This document shows positions 11,332 through 21,565 of a stretch of DNA of 64,000 nt, piece after piece (position 1 is the first letter of the stretch; every line of letters begins with the position of its first letter). Under the pieces are notes generated by a model. The model saw only the letters and a program-made list of their open reading frames with translations. It did no database searches and had not been told where the DNA came from. Source of the DNA: Chondrus crispus (lineage: Eukaryota; Rhodophyta; Florideophyceae; Gigartinales; Gigartinaceae); assembly GCF_000350225.1 (NCBI RefSeq), contig NW_005179271.1:17744-81743 (forward strand), read 5' to 3'. Position numbers and translations under genes: made by a program.

Positions 11332-11635
11332 TGTAGGAATTGTCTCAGAAAAAATTTGAAGGAAATAGTTTAAACAGTTTATTAATGTCTAGAAAAGCCT
11401 ACGACCGGCTCTTCAAACCCAACCGAACCTCTGGGTAATCGGAGCTCTGTTCGTGAAGGATTCTGCGTAGACACGTCTGTTCAAATCTGCCCCCGGGGCA
11501 GACCCACGCGCCAGTCGCATGGGGCTGTCCATTATGTACTAAAATTACTCTAACCCTAAACAAAGGCAAGTTTGTTCCTCACCGCGTGACCCATTCACGT
11601 GGTAGGGTATCTCACCCTATGATAGACATTTCACA
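11332..11635 (-). repeat. 3' LTR of the copia element (304 bp)
   Basis: It starts TGTAGGAATTG and ends TTTCACA. It aligns end to end with the interrupted LTR at 18664-23232 after the two transposons are left out, and so serves as the empty-site reference for both: CGCGCCAGTCGC at the pogo site and CCATTATGTACT at the Tc1 site. AATAAAC on the minus strand is a candidate poly(A) signal. It is preceded by the target duplication ACATT. Confidence 0.9.
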
Positions 11636-11843
11636 CTGCCAATTTTCCGGAAGTAGAACTTGCCGGAGTCCTGACAATCCATTTTCGAACAGTACTGAGG
11701 TCGTAACCCGTATCTAGGAGCTTTTCCAAGGCGTCCTTGGGATTTTCTTTTGTTAAACAATCGCCGTTTTCTTGTTTTCCGATGAGAAAAGCCCGACGTG
11801 AGATATTTCTTCTCGGTTATAACATTGTCGCGAGGATGCTATG

Positions 11844-13117
11844 TCAATCATCAGCCGTTTCTCTGTACAGAGAAACGGCTGATGTCGTTGAGGACCCTTT
11901 GGTGATGACGTGGAACATTTGTAGCGAATCCGTGAACATATGAAGTGGGATTCTCTTCTTGAATATCATTTGGAGGTCTTGCCGTAACATGTACGCTCTG
12001 TCGAAACCGTCGGCGAAAGCGTACACCTCACCACCAAGAATAGATCTGACTGCTCGCTTGTACTTTTGGCTCGAGTATTCCAGAACATGTGATCGGTTTG
12101 CTTTATCGCAAAGCAGAATGATGAATCCAAGTTGTGACGACAAATCGTCATTTCCAATCGAAGGATGCGTCAGCGTATACTCTCAGATGTAGCGTGTGCT
12201 TGTCCAGTGGGGCATATTGTAGGCATCTCTCGGGCGTCCTTTGGAGACGTTTTATCGTACTGTTGAAGGCCTTGATCATTTCCACTCCGAAAGTACTAGG
12301 CGTAACTTGTGCAGCTTTGTTGGTAGCACATAATGCGTCAGGTCTCGTGTACCCAACCCAAGCCAGTGTGGCCCGGTAGGATCTGAAGCGTTCAAATGAC
12401 GCATCAAGCGGCAGTGGCTTTAGTCTTCCAATGTAGGCTTTCTGTGATATTGTGAAATGGCTGCTTCGCACAGATGAGATACTTGTTCCGAAGAAGTCAA
12501 ATTTGTCCCATTCCCGTGGCCTTGATTCAAACTTTTGAAGAGTTAACTCAGTAAGTTCCTGCATTACCTCATTTCCTGCTAAGCATCCGTCATCGACACA
12601 CATACCCAAGAGTCCGTCCACATCTTCGTCGTTACGTTTTGATGTACAGCGACGGATCTCCTAGTAGAGGCACAAGGCCAAGGTCATCTTTGGCGTGATG
12701 GTCGACGGTGACCCCCCAGTAGTCGCCTGCGTCCGTCATACCGTAGATTGGCCTAAGGAGTTCTAGAATCTCTTCCTCAGCGATTCCGAGGTGTTCCATA
12801 TATTTCTTTTTAGGGAGCAGAAACACCTGACGGGTGAGTTTATCTCCACTTTGAAGGTATGCCTGCGTTACATCGTGTGAGAAGATGCGAAATGCATTAA
12901 TCGCCGCCACTGAGATTACTATTCTCGTCGAACTTTGTCGCAAGTTCGTAATGTTGTGGACCATGTGCGATTTGTCTTTGTCCCGGTGACCCTGTGTTAC
13001 ATAATGGGCTTTTGCGAGCTCGTTACCTGTGCCTGCGTTCTTAAGAGCCAGCACAAAACGCCCTCCCAAAATATTTGGGTTAGAGGGAAGATAGTCCTTC
13101 GGTACACAATCCTCCAA
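11844..13117 (-). pseudogene. copia reverse transcriptase and RNase H, frameshifted
   Basis: Frames at 12632-13117, 12148-12621 and 11844-12143 follow one another on the minus strand. The first has the copia RT core, with FSHDVTQAYLQSGDKL and LLRPIYGMTDAGDYWG. The second has the catalytic MCVDDGCLAGN (VDD retained). Its later part has WVGYTRPDALCATNKAAQ and VYADASFD, the latter an RNase H Asp. The third frame continues RNase H with KAVRSI-type and FTDSLQ-like segments. At least two frame changes separate them. A perfect 36 bp palindrome at 11849-11884 lies at the very end of the RNase H region, next to an in-frame stop. Confidence 0.85.
11849..11884. repeat. 36 bp perfect palindrome
   Basis: Two 18-base halves are exact reverse complements; the centre is CTGTACAG. 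It lies in the RNase H end of the copia element. Confidence 0.95.
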
Positions 13118-13698
13118 GTGTTCCTTTTCTCAAGACCGAGAAGCTCTGTTCTCATAGCCTTGGCGAATTCATCGGATTTGGCTCTTACATCCGCTTGTTC
13201 GATGATTTGGGTCACGAGTATATCGGAGTTTGTTGCTGTGTCAATTGGCGCAGTGCGTTCCAAAGAAGGGGAGATACATTGCAAAGGTCCCGGTTCCCAT
13301 GAAGAAGTTCGTGGGTTCGCACGGATCCTGGTCAATATTGATTCTAAATCGTCTAGCACGTCGCTTTGAGGTACTGCCGTTGGTTCCATGTGCAACTCTG
13401 CAGACCCCGTCGCAGCTGCATTCCTTGGTTCTTGAGTGGATAAAATGGGTACGAATGATGCGGGAGTGTTGTACATTTTCAGTTTGTCAATAGACACTTG
13501 CCTGTTAGTGCCGCCGGCACTAACAGGCAAGTGAACAGCGCTCAGATCAATGAACACACTCTTGCCCTTTACCCCCACGACCGTGTACGGACCAACCCAC
13601 TTGTTCTCAGGCTTCTCCCTGAACACCAGAACGCGGGAGCCGATTGGTATATCCGTAAGAGATGCAGCCGGGACATTCATGCGCAAAGCCCTGGACAC
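12997..13698 (-). pseudogene. copia integrase C-terminus and linker to RT
   Basis: This minus-strand frame holds IPIGSRVLVFREKPENKW and GPYTVVGVKGKSVFID, which match the beta-barrel-like tail of copia integrases. A Ser/Thr/Pro-rich linker follows, then the start of the RT region (EFAKAMRTELLGLEKRNTW). It overlaps the upstream integrase frame at 13607-13960 and the RT frame at 12632-13117, in different phases, so at least two slips are needed. It contains the palindrome at 13495-13533. Confidence 0.8.
13495..13533. repeat. 39 bp palindrome with a single-base centre
   Basis: Arms of 19 bp (CACTTGCCTGTTAGTGCCG and its exact complement) flank one C. It lies inside the integrase-tail coding region. 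Confidence 0.95.
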
Positions 13699-15429
13699 TC
13701 TTTCTTTTGCGATGGAATCGGCGGCATGACCCCAAAAACGAGGAGAGTGGGGACCAGGGCGTGATACCCAGTGTATCGTTCATGGCTTTGACGGATAGTG
13801 CAAGAATGTGGTCATTCTCGAGTTGCGGGAATTGCTGCCGTGTCTTGCGGTAGATACCTCTCAAAAAGGAGTGATACCGCTCACCACGCCCAATGCGTTG
13901 TGGCTCTGTACACCGGAAGGTTGGTGTGTGATCCCGGCTAGATTGACTAGGTTGAGCCATCTATTGGACATAAATTGGGGTCCCTGATCGGTTGCCATTA
14001 TGTCTGGGAACCCAATACATATATAGACCCATATGCGCATGAAAGTGTTCCAAATGTCATCAGCAGTCTCCTTAGGAAGGAATGAGGCCGCAGAGAATTT
14101 TGTGTCTTTGTCTACCACGTGCAGGACTGTGGCATTGTCGAGGTACATGAGGTCCAGGAATAAGGTCTTTTTGAAAACCACTTCTCCGTCTGGGAGTGCC
14201 ACTCGGAATCGATGTGGGGCATGTGGCAGTCTTTGACAATGGTCACACGCTGCGCTGATGGGCTTCAGGTCGTTCAGGACCTGAGGGGAGGTTTTCTCGG
14301 GGTCCGACCTTTTCATGACCGCGTAGAGCCTTTCAGAATCTGGGTGGTGAAAATGTTTGTGTACTTTCATCAATTCGGTTTCAGTAATGAGAATTTGTGG
14401 ACCCCACTCGTAGTACGAGTGCCCCAGTTTCTTTCTTAGTGGTACAGTCCACCCCTGTAGTCTTGATGAGAGAACGCACTTATCTGTGTCAATTACCATT
14501 CTATACCGTTCCATGTAATCGAGGCCGAGAAGGAATGGTACGTTGGTATCAACCACATCCACAGAGAGGGGGAGGAAATGGGTTGAGCTGACTGGTACTC
14601 GAATGTCCAAAATCCCAAGACCAGGATGTTTATGAGTCCCGAAGCTGAACACGTTCCTTGTCTTGCGGTCAGAGGGCTGGAAAGGGATGTCGAATAAGCT
14701 GCAGTACGCTTTTGCTTGGGCAGCTCCTATCACCGACTTCTGAGCAGCAGAATCGATGCAGACGCCCTGGAAGATGTCCAGCGATGGTATGCTGCAAGTC
14801 TTTCTAGTGACGTAGACATGGGTTGTATGCTCGTCCGAGTATGAAGGGGTCCCCTCATCCTCGGACTCGACTTCCGGTCCCGGGCTTTCCTGTCCAAGGA
14901 TACTCTCGAATATACTTACGTCGTTACACTCCATTTCTTCGTCAGGATCATCAGTTCGTGTGCAATCCAGCTGTTGGCAATGATCTGCTAGAACGTGATG
15001 CACCGCGATGGTTTTTGTGTTTGCCTTCTTCGAGTAGTAATCCATCTTCCGTGCGGCTGCTCGAGATGTATTCAATGGCAGAGTACAGTCCTTTACAAGA
15101 TGATTGCCGCTACGATTGAAGCATCCAGAAATTGAGAGGGGGTCGAACTGTCCCGTCCGGGCAGGCTTTGCTTCTGTCCCTCTGGGAATTGAAGATGGTC
15201 TGTATGGCTTCCGAGCCTTACCGAGATGAGAAGGAGCCATACCGTGATAGTAACGGCCTTGCCCGGCGTACATAATGCTTGCAGAATCATCTTCAGGGAG
15301 CGTTCTTCGCTCTAGTTGATCACAGTTTCGTAGCATGGCCAGCTTAGATTCCTTGTGCAATTGAAGAGCTGCTTCTAGCTCCGCATAAAGCTGCTGGAAT
15401 GTCAGTTGGTGTGTTGCAACTCTACTCAA
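13607..15429 (-). pseudogene. copia Gag zinc knuckle, protease and integrase
   Basis: The main minus-strand frame (13861-15429) starts within Gag. The knuckle reads CFNRSGNHLVKDC; the second Cys of the CX2CX4HX4C pattern is replaced by Arg. Protease is marked by VCIDSAAQKSVIG (Asp-Ser-Ala). The integrase zinc-binding part shows KHFHHPDSERLYAVM and CDHCQRLP. Two catalytic-type segments follow, LFLDLMYLDNATVLHVVD and IMATDQGPQFMSN. The frame then breaks. The last integrase part (ERYHSFLRGIYRKTRQQFPQ) continues in the frame at 13607-13960. Upstream continuity with Gag is cut by the solo LTR at 15472-16078. Confidence 0.85.
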
Positions 15430-15443
15430 TGGTTCATTTAAAT

Positions 15444-15471
15444 GACTCCTTGGTCAATTGACCAAGGAGTC
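15444..15471. repeat. 28 bp perfect palindrome at a solo-LTR insertion site
   Basis: The halves GACTCCTTGGTCAA and TTGACCAAGGAGTC are exact complements. The last five bases, GAGTC, are the left target duplication of the solo LTR that begins at 15472. Confidence 0.95.
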
Positions 15472-16078
15472 TGTAGTATAATCCCTAACTGGATTTAGAT
15501 AGATCAGCTACTGTAGGGCCCGAGCTCTACAGTACGACTGCACGTGCACACACGTGTAACATACGTGTACTGTCAGCCCCGATGGCTGACAGCGTTACAG
15601 TGCGGGACGGCCCGCACTGACTACAGTAGCACTACAGTACAGTACGTACTGTACTGTAGTATGATAGGACTTATTTGTATATTAAATACTAGGGCAGACC
15701 GACGGCGGAGGGGAAGAACAAGCACGAGCTTGTCCACAACCTACGCCTTTGGTCAAGCTCGCCCCGCTTATTCTAGAACGGGTTCCCACTAGCCCGTTTC
15801 TAGTTAGGAACCGAGCGGGCAGGGGACGCGCGAGCACGCGAGCGAGCCTAGATCCGCCTCCGCCCGTCAGCGCTGGTACGTCACCCAGCGCTGCGCCGGG
15901 GCGTCGAGGCGTAGATCGGCCGGCGCGTGCGCGCGTCCCCGACCGTTACCCGCTCTACCACTGCTACCCCGGGCTCGCCCGGTTCCGTTAGCTGGGGTTG
16001 CTTCCCGTCTTCCCGCCGATCGGGGTCTCCGCAAGAACTGAGTATACACCCCCCTCCGTTGGGGGTGTTTATACTACA
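15472..16078. mobile_element. Solo LTR (607 bp) of the chromodomain LTR family
   Basis: It begins TGTAGTATAATC and ends TTTATACTACA. The 5 bp target duplication GAGTC is present at 15467-15471 and 16079-16083. It is clearly homologous to the LTRs at 38907-39536 and 46884-47511, sharing the CAGCGCTGG...CCAGCGCTG hairpin, the ACAAGCACGAGCTTGT stem and the terminal CCCCC...GGGGG stem, but is more diverged. No internal region follows, so it is a solo LTR left by recombination. Internal hairpins: 15570-15592 (loop CCGAT), 15598-15619 (loop ACGG) and a perfect 28 bp palindrome at 15632-15659. Confidence 0.93.
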
Positions 16079-16241
16079 GAGTCCCGACGACAGCGTTCCG
16101 CAGGAATTCCACCCTGTGTCCGTCCCCCTGGTGAGATCTCGGGGCCTGCCTTGAAAGTTTTATGATAGATTTGTACACTTTCGCAAGGGCATCAGACATT
16201 TTGGTACCCTGAGAGGCAAAAGAAGTAACACGAAGGGAGCC

Positions 16242-17062
16242 TCAGTAGTTCTTGACCCTACTCTGTCGCACAGCAGGGTTGTATTCGCTTTCTAGCATTT
16301 GAATGGCCTGTTGGAAAGTGGTGGCATATCCATCTACCTTATCCAGGTAGTATCTTTTTGCGTCACCCTGTAGCAGGTTATGAAGATACTGCAGTTTCTG
16401 GAAAGGGGAGAGGGAGTGGTCACGACAAAGCTGCATATAATCGTCGACGTACTCCATCCAAGAGTCACATAAGTCTCCAGAAAACTTTTTGTCCCTGTCC
16501 TTAAGCCTCATAGCTACATTATGTGCAACTTTTCTGCTGAGGAGTAGTTTGTGGAGGTCGGTGTTGTCACCTGAGAAGCTGGCTGCGTTTCTTCTCTCCT
16601 GTTTGAGCGTGAAGCAGTTGATCGAGGTTGGCGACCAGCAGCGACGATTTCACGCGCCATCTCAATCGCTGCTTGGGTGTCTTCAGCCTCTTCGTAAAGG
16701 CCGTGCGCCAAAGTCATGACGACCCTGTGAGACGAATGTTGTTGCAAATTTCCACCTCGACTATCAAGGAAGTTTCGAAGTTCTATTAGAACTGCAGGGA
16801 TGTCGCAAATCTCCTGTCGGAAAAGTGAGGCGGGTGGGAACATATCGGCGATGGCCCGTTTCAATTGAAGACCTGTGAGTTCTGGGTTCCCTTCAAGAAA
16901 TCGGATTGAGGAGATGAACCCCTTTTGAGGACTAGTAAGTGCACCCAATGTCTCACTTGAAATGCCCTTCATGAAGGTATGCTGGGGTTCGGCAGGAGCG
17001 GGAGTTGAAGGTTGGCCGCTTTCTGATGGCACTGCTCCATCGTTGGAGGGGGAAGGCGGCAT
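16242..17062 (-). pseudogene. copia Gag, frameshifted
   Basis: An ATG at 17060-17062 opens a 182-residue frame with a Pro/Ser/Ala-rich start. A one-frame change near 16512 leads to the frame at 16242-16511. That frame has the helical gag core (KKFSGDLCDSWMEYVDDYMQL, LQYLHNLLQGDAKRYYLD) typical of copia gag. Further downstream coding for the gag end and knuckle is separated by the solo LTR. No capsid function can be expected from this copy. Confidence 0.75.
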
Positions 17063-18663
17063 GTCGGAGAGCAGAAAGCGACTGGGGAAGATTTGGGTAT
17101 TGTGTTCTTGACAAACAAGAGCTAATTGGGCAGTTACTTGAGCTGAACACGGTTGACCTTGTTATGGTCCGACCCTCGGCGCCCGCTGCTCTAGCGGGTA
17201 GAAGAGGTCCGACCTCTGGCGCCCGTAGACTGTACGGGTCAGGGTACGTCTTCAGCTATCTACCTGCTCCTGCGTTCACGGAGTAGGCGCTTTTAGATCC
17301 CTACGAGACTTCCACAGCAGCCAGTACACAGGCTTTAAGGCTGTTTGGTCTCTTGCGGGAAGCAAGCTCGACGGTTAGTTCGGCAGTTCTGTCTTTTACC
17401 TACTCAGTGTACAACACCCCAGAGGATTCCTACGCCCGGAAACACCAGACCACAGAGGGTCGACACCGTTATCCGCCCTAAAAATGACCGGTGGTTCTCC
17501 CTGCCGGAGAGGTTCACATTCTGGTTCGAGTTGCCAGCGTCGCGTCACCGGGTATTTATTCCGGGTCAACCGCTCTCGAGCAAAGCCAATACAGAACCGA
17601 TTCTCTAACTCCCGCGAACCTCGACAAAAGTCCTACAGTCCCTTTCCTAGCAGTCTCAATACCCAAGCCGTGTGATTAAGTCGGCGACCAAGTAGTCCAG
17701 GACGACAACCCCTCTGGCTGGTGAGGAAGTGTACACTAGACCCACAGTGTTTGTCGTCGAGTGCCCCAACGCGGTGATTGGAAATGCGAGTAGTTGCAAT
17801 CACCGGGCCTGGCAGTGAGAGGGAAAAACGACGTTTGGGGTGGAGCACAGACACAGCAGGCGTTGGCCGGGTGGTAGGTGGCAGTGCAAAGCTCACAGTC
17901 TGGAGCTCAGCAGCGAAAGCAGCAGCAGTGCCGGCGGCTGCGCAACAGCAGGGTAGCTGCGGTGAGCTTCAGCGGCGCAGCGGAGGCGCAGCCCAGGCAG
18001 AAGCAAGAGCCGTAGGCAGAAGCTCAACGGCTGGGAGGTAGCAGCGGCGGCGGCGCGGCGGCGAATCAGCGGCGGCGTATGCCCGCCAGCAGGGAGAGCC
18101 ATGTCCGACGGAGCGGTAGCTTGAGAGTAGCAGCGGCGGCGGCGCGTCGGCGCAGCAGCGGCGTAGTGAAAGCTCGAGCGGCGGTCGACGAAGGTGTTGC
18201 TACTTGAGAGTATAGTCAGCAGAGTGGCGGAGCTGTGAGAGCGCGAGCAGCGCAGCGGCCGAGCAGTGCGAGCGCGAGCCGCAAAGCGGCGGTGCGGTGA
18301 GAGCGCCAGTGGCGGTGGGAGACGACGGCGCGGCTATTTCGGAGTAGCGACGACGGAGCGGTGTCGGCGGAGTGGCAGGGCAGTAAGAGCGCGAGCGGCG
18401 ACGCGAAAAGCCAGCAAGCGGTGGGCAGAGAACTAGAGAGCAATTGGTGGCGAACGATCGATAAGCGGGCTGAGAAGCGAGTCGCGAGCGAGCGTCGTAG
18501 AGAGCACCCAGCGAGCGGCGAGGTGAGCAGCGCGCGAGCAGCGAGGAACACACCGGCTGAGGGTCTGGAGATACATGCGGTGCTCGAAAGAAATGGTGGC
18601 GGATCGTCACTTGGCCAATAGAATTGTCGAGAAAAAAGTAAGGGAAAAACAGCAACTGATCAA
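17063..18663. other. 5' leader of the copia element, GC-rich with triplet runs
   Basis: This stretch lies between the 5' LTR and the gag ATG in minus-strand sense. From about 17880 to 18550 it is rich in GCAGCAGCGGCGG-type triplets, which produce spurious open frames. Short stems are visible near 17190-17250, such as AGAGGT-CCG-ACCTCT and CCCGTA...TACGGG. The primer binding site could not be identified with confidence, because the bases just inside the LTR (TTGATCAGTTGC on the minus strand) do not start with TGG. Confidence 0.6.
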
Positions 18664-18846
18664 TGTGGGAATTGTTCCAGAAAAAACTTTGAAGGAAATA
18701 GTTTAAACAGTTTATTAATGTCTAGAAGAGCCTACGACCGGCTCTTCAAACCCAACGGAACCTCTGGGTAATCGGAGCGCTGTTCGTGAAGGATTCTGCG
18801 TAGACACGTCTGTTCAAATCTGCCCCCGGGGCAGACCCACGCGCTA
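18664..18846 (-). repeat. 5' LTR of the copia element, part 1
   Basis: It starts TGTGGGAATTG and matches 11332-11515 closely. It is cut at CGCGCTA by the pogo-like insertion. Part 2 is 21543-21565 and part 3 is 23131-23232, which ends TTTTCACA before the target duplication ACATT. Confidence 0.88.
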
Positions 18847-21542
18847 CCCTTCCAGAGTGGTCAAATTTGGAAATCGTTTCTGCCACGTACGATTACAGCT
18901 CACAAAACATCATCATTTTCTGAAGAAAGTGACCAGATGTCCATCGACGGAGTTTTACAGCTCATCACGCAATCCCACTGTTTGGATCCAAATATATCTG
19001 GACATATGGCCTTTCAAAGAAAGAGTGCCAGGAGGTGAAAATTTGCTCAAATGGTCTAATTTGAAAATGACAAAAATCGATCTGTAGAAGGTAGTTTATC
19101 TCAAAAAACACTCTCAGTATGGCTTTGGGACAAGGAAGCATCAGCAAGAGTCGTCAGCCCTGCTAGTCCATCACTTCCCTTGTTTCCATCCCTGACAAAA
19201 TTCTCTTTGTCAACCCCAGATCTGACCGTATCTGAAATATTCGTCTTGCTCCGTTTACGAGAGCGCTTCTCTGTTTGAACATTCAGCTTCCTCTGTGCCC
19301 TCGCTGCAGCCTCCGCGCATTTTTTAACTGCCCTTCTCGCCTTATCGGCTTCTTTCAGAGCACGCGAAGCCCTCTTTTCTTTTGCAATGGCAGCTTTTTT
19401 GCCAACTTCTGTTCTAATGCCACTCGTTTCTGCATCTCTTTCATTTTTCGAGCGTTCTCATTTTCAATTACGTTTTGTGCCTCCCTCTCAATCCGTGCCT
19501 TCTTTGCCTCAATAACCTCGCCATGTGTGAGGTACAGGGCGGGTGTTCCAGATAATAGGGCAGTATTACGCTCGCGGGTCTGTCTGTTTTTAAGACTGCT
19601 GTTTGTTCTTGAATCGTCCTTCGAAGGGCCCAGACTCATCAGTATACTATTCAAGGTCTGTTGCGTTCTCGGCAGTACCTGCACATCTCGAAGCTTCGTG
19701 GAAGCTCCATCACGTCCGTGCACAATTTCCATCAATTTCTGGTACGTAGTGCTGTCAGAGCGGCGCTGTTGCACTGTGGGAAGCCTAGAGGCGGGCCCGC
19801 AACACTCAATCCTACGGAGCTGCTCTTTCCCCTCCTTTTTCACACCATCACTATGAAGCTTGAACCGCTCGGCAAATTTAAAATCCATTGGCCAAAGACC
19901 GGTACTCTTGAAAGACTCTCGAACGTCTTTCACAGTGATACCTTCGTACCCGCGAACGGCGCACATGAGCTTAATTTGTATGGCCTTTGTATCGGTTGGC
20001 CGGAGTTTGCAGAGACCGTCTCTTGATTCTCTGACTATGCTCTGAAACTTTTTGTTAACGTACTGGTCGCAAGGTTGCAGTATATGAGAGGTGGATGAGG
20101 GGCTCTGTACGACCTGGCAGTTTTTCCTCACCGCCAACTCGAGCCATTCAATACCATTGCGAGAGCTATGACCATCTAAACATAGAAGATAGGGAGCTGA
20201 TCTAGGGACCGTTTTGCGAACGAATCGGTCTAGGTGCTCAATAAATTTTGGAATTATATCCATCTCCATTGATCCATTCTCTGTTGTGCACACATATCCG
20301 TCGGTCGGAAACCATTTGCCTTTTCCTAGTTTAAACAAACTAGAGCCTTCTACTTTGTACCTGTCCTTACGCAGAGGTAGAAACCATCTTGACATCACAT
20401 TTTTTTCAGCCACGATGACAAAAGGCGGGGCAACTCTTCCTGAGGCAGAGACTGCAATAACAGCCGTGACATGCAATCCGGGTCCTTAATTTGTGGTGAC
20501 TGATTTAAAACCACCATGGTGTGTGCTTGCAGAGACGAAAGCCTTAACTTTCTTGCCGTACTCTGCACTTACGGAGGTTTCATCCATATTCCAAATGCGT
20601 TCCGGGTCATGCAACATACCAGGAAAATCTCTATCCACTTGCCTCAAAACATCAGCATATGTTTTGACGTGTCCGTAGTTCTCACCTTGTAGCTTTTCTA
20701 TATCCTTGTTTTCGGAGTTGCGGTATGTAATGTTTCTATTTCGAGCTCTAAAACTGCGTACAACATCGTCAGACGGAAAGCCATAATAATATTCATTGCG
20801 TCCATCACACGCGATGCGGGCCATTAAACATTTAACGTCTAACTTTTCAGCCGCGAATCCCCTTGATGCAGCATAGATAAGTCGATCACAAATCATAGAC
20901 TCCTCCTCGCATGTTATTACGCGATGCTTCCCGGCGCGATGCTTCGCAGGGTTCAGCATTTTTTTCAGAAGTTGATCATCTTTGCTTCGAATTGCTCCTC
21001 TAATGCGGTAGTAGATAGCCAGGCTGACTCCAGTCTGAGAGCATACATCACGGGCTGAAATTTCGGAGCTGGATTGAAGGAGGTCAACGGTTTGTTGGCG
21101 TGCGGAGCGCCGTTCCTCGTCTCGACTGTCTCTTTTACGACATTTTGCCGACTGGCGGCGCATGGATTCTGGCATATTAAACGGGGGAAAGTGGCAGACA
21201 GTAGGTTTTGGTGTGTGCGGAAGAGGATCAGAATTCAAGTCTTGTTTATTTCAGTTATGAATCGAAAGCAGAATCGAAAGGGCGGGCATTGAAGATCCGA
21301 ATTTGGATTTGGTATTGGTGTTTAGGTTCTTGCAGTAAATGGTATACTGTTGGCGCCAAAGCCGCCTCGCTGGATACACTGTGCAGCCACAAAATGAGAA
21401 GCACGTTGCTGAGGCAACGCGAAATATATATTTTTGATGTCAACATCAATTGTGTCAACAACTGTTGCTGTGCAGCAGCTGACCTTGGATATGCCAGATT
21501 TCTTAATTAGACCATTTTTCTCTTTACACCATTCTGGAAGGG
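18847..21542 (-). mobile_element. pogo-like DNA transposon inside the copia 5' LTR
   Basis: The ends are CCCTTCCAGAGTGGT at the left and the complement of CCCTTCCAGAATGGT at the right. The element is flanked by TA at 18845-18846 and 21543-21544. The intact copia LTR at 11332-11635 shows the site without the element. It is about 2.7 kb and encodes one DDE_1 transposase on the minus strand. Confidence 0.9.
19355..21175 (-). pseudogene. pogo-like DDE transposase with one internal stop
   Basis: The ATG is at 21175; a longer frame begins with TTG at 21238. A Ser/Arg-rich start is followed by a helix-turn-helix-like stretch (SARDVCSQTGVSLAIYYRI). The first Asp is in IWNMDETSVS, the second in LLCLDGHSSRNG, the third in SHILQPCDQYVNKKF. 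An in-frame TAA at 20486-20488 separates the first Asp region from the rest, and reading continues in the same phase after it. Near 19390 the frame slips at an A-rich run: a charged helical tail (AKEKRASRALKEADKARR) continues in another phase beyond the stop at 19355. It is probably inactive. Confidence 0.85.
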
Positions 21543-21565
21543 TAGTCGCATGGGGCTGTCCATTA

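Noticed and set aside
11438-11512. Possible tRNA or tRNA-derived gene (GTTCAAATC B-box-like motif)
   Set aside because: No matching A box or cloverleaf; the motif is within the copia LTR.
18200-18655. Minus-strand ORFs rich in Ala/Arg/Ser near the copia leader
   Set aside because: Produced by GCG/GCA triplet runs; two frames are open at once and neither resembles a protein family.
18664-18846. A short dispersed repeat or SINE shared with 11332-11515
   Set aside because: Target duplications and the nested insertions show both are LTRs of one copia element; the apparent break is the pogo insertion point.
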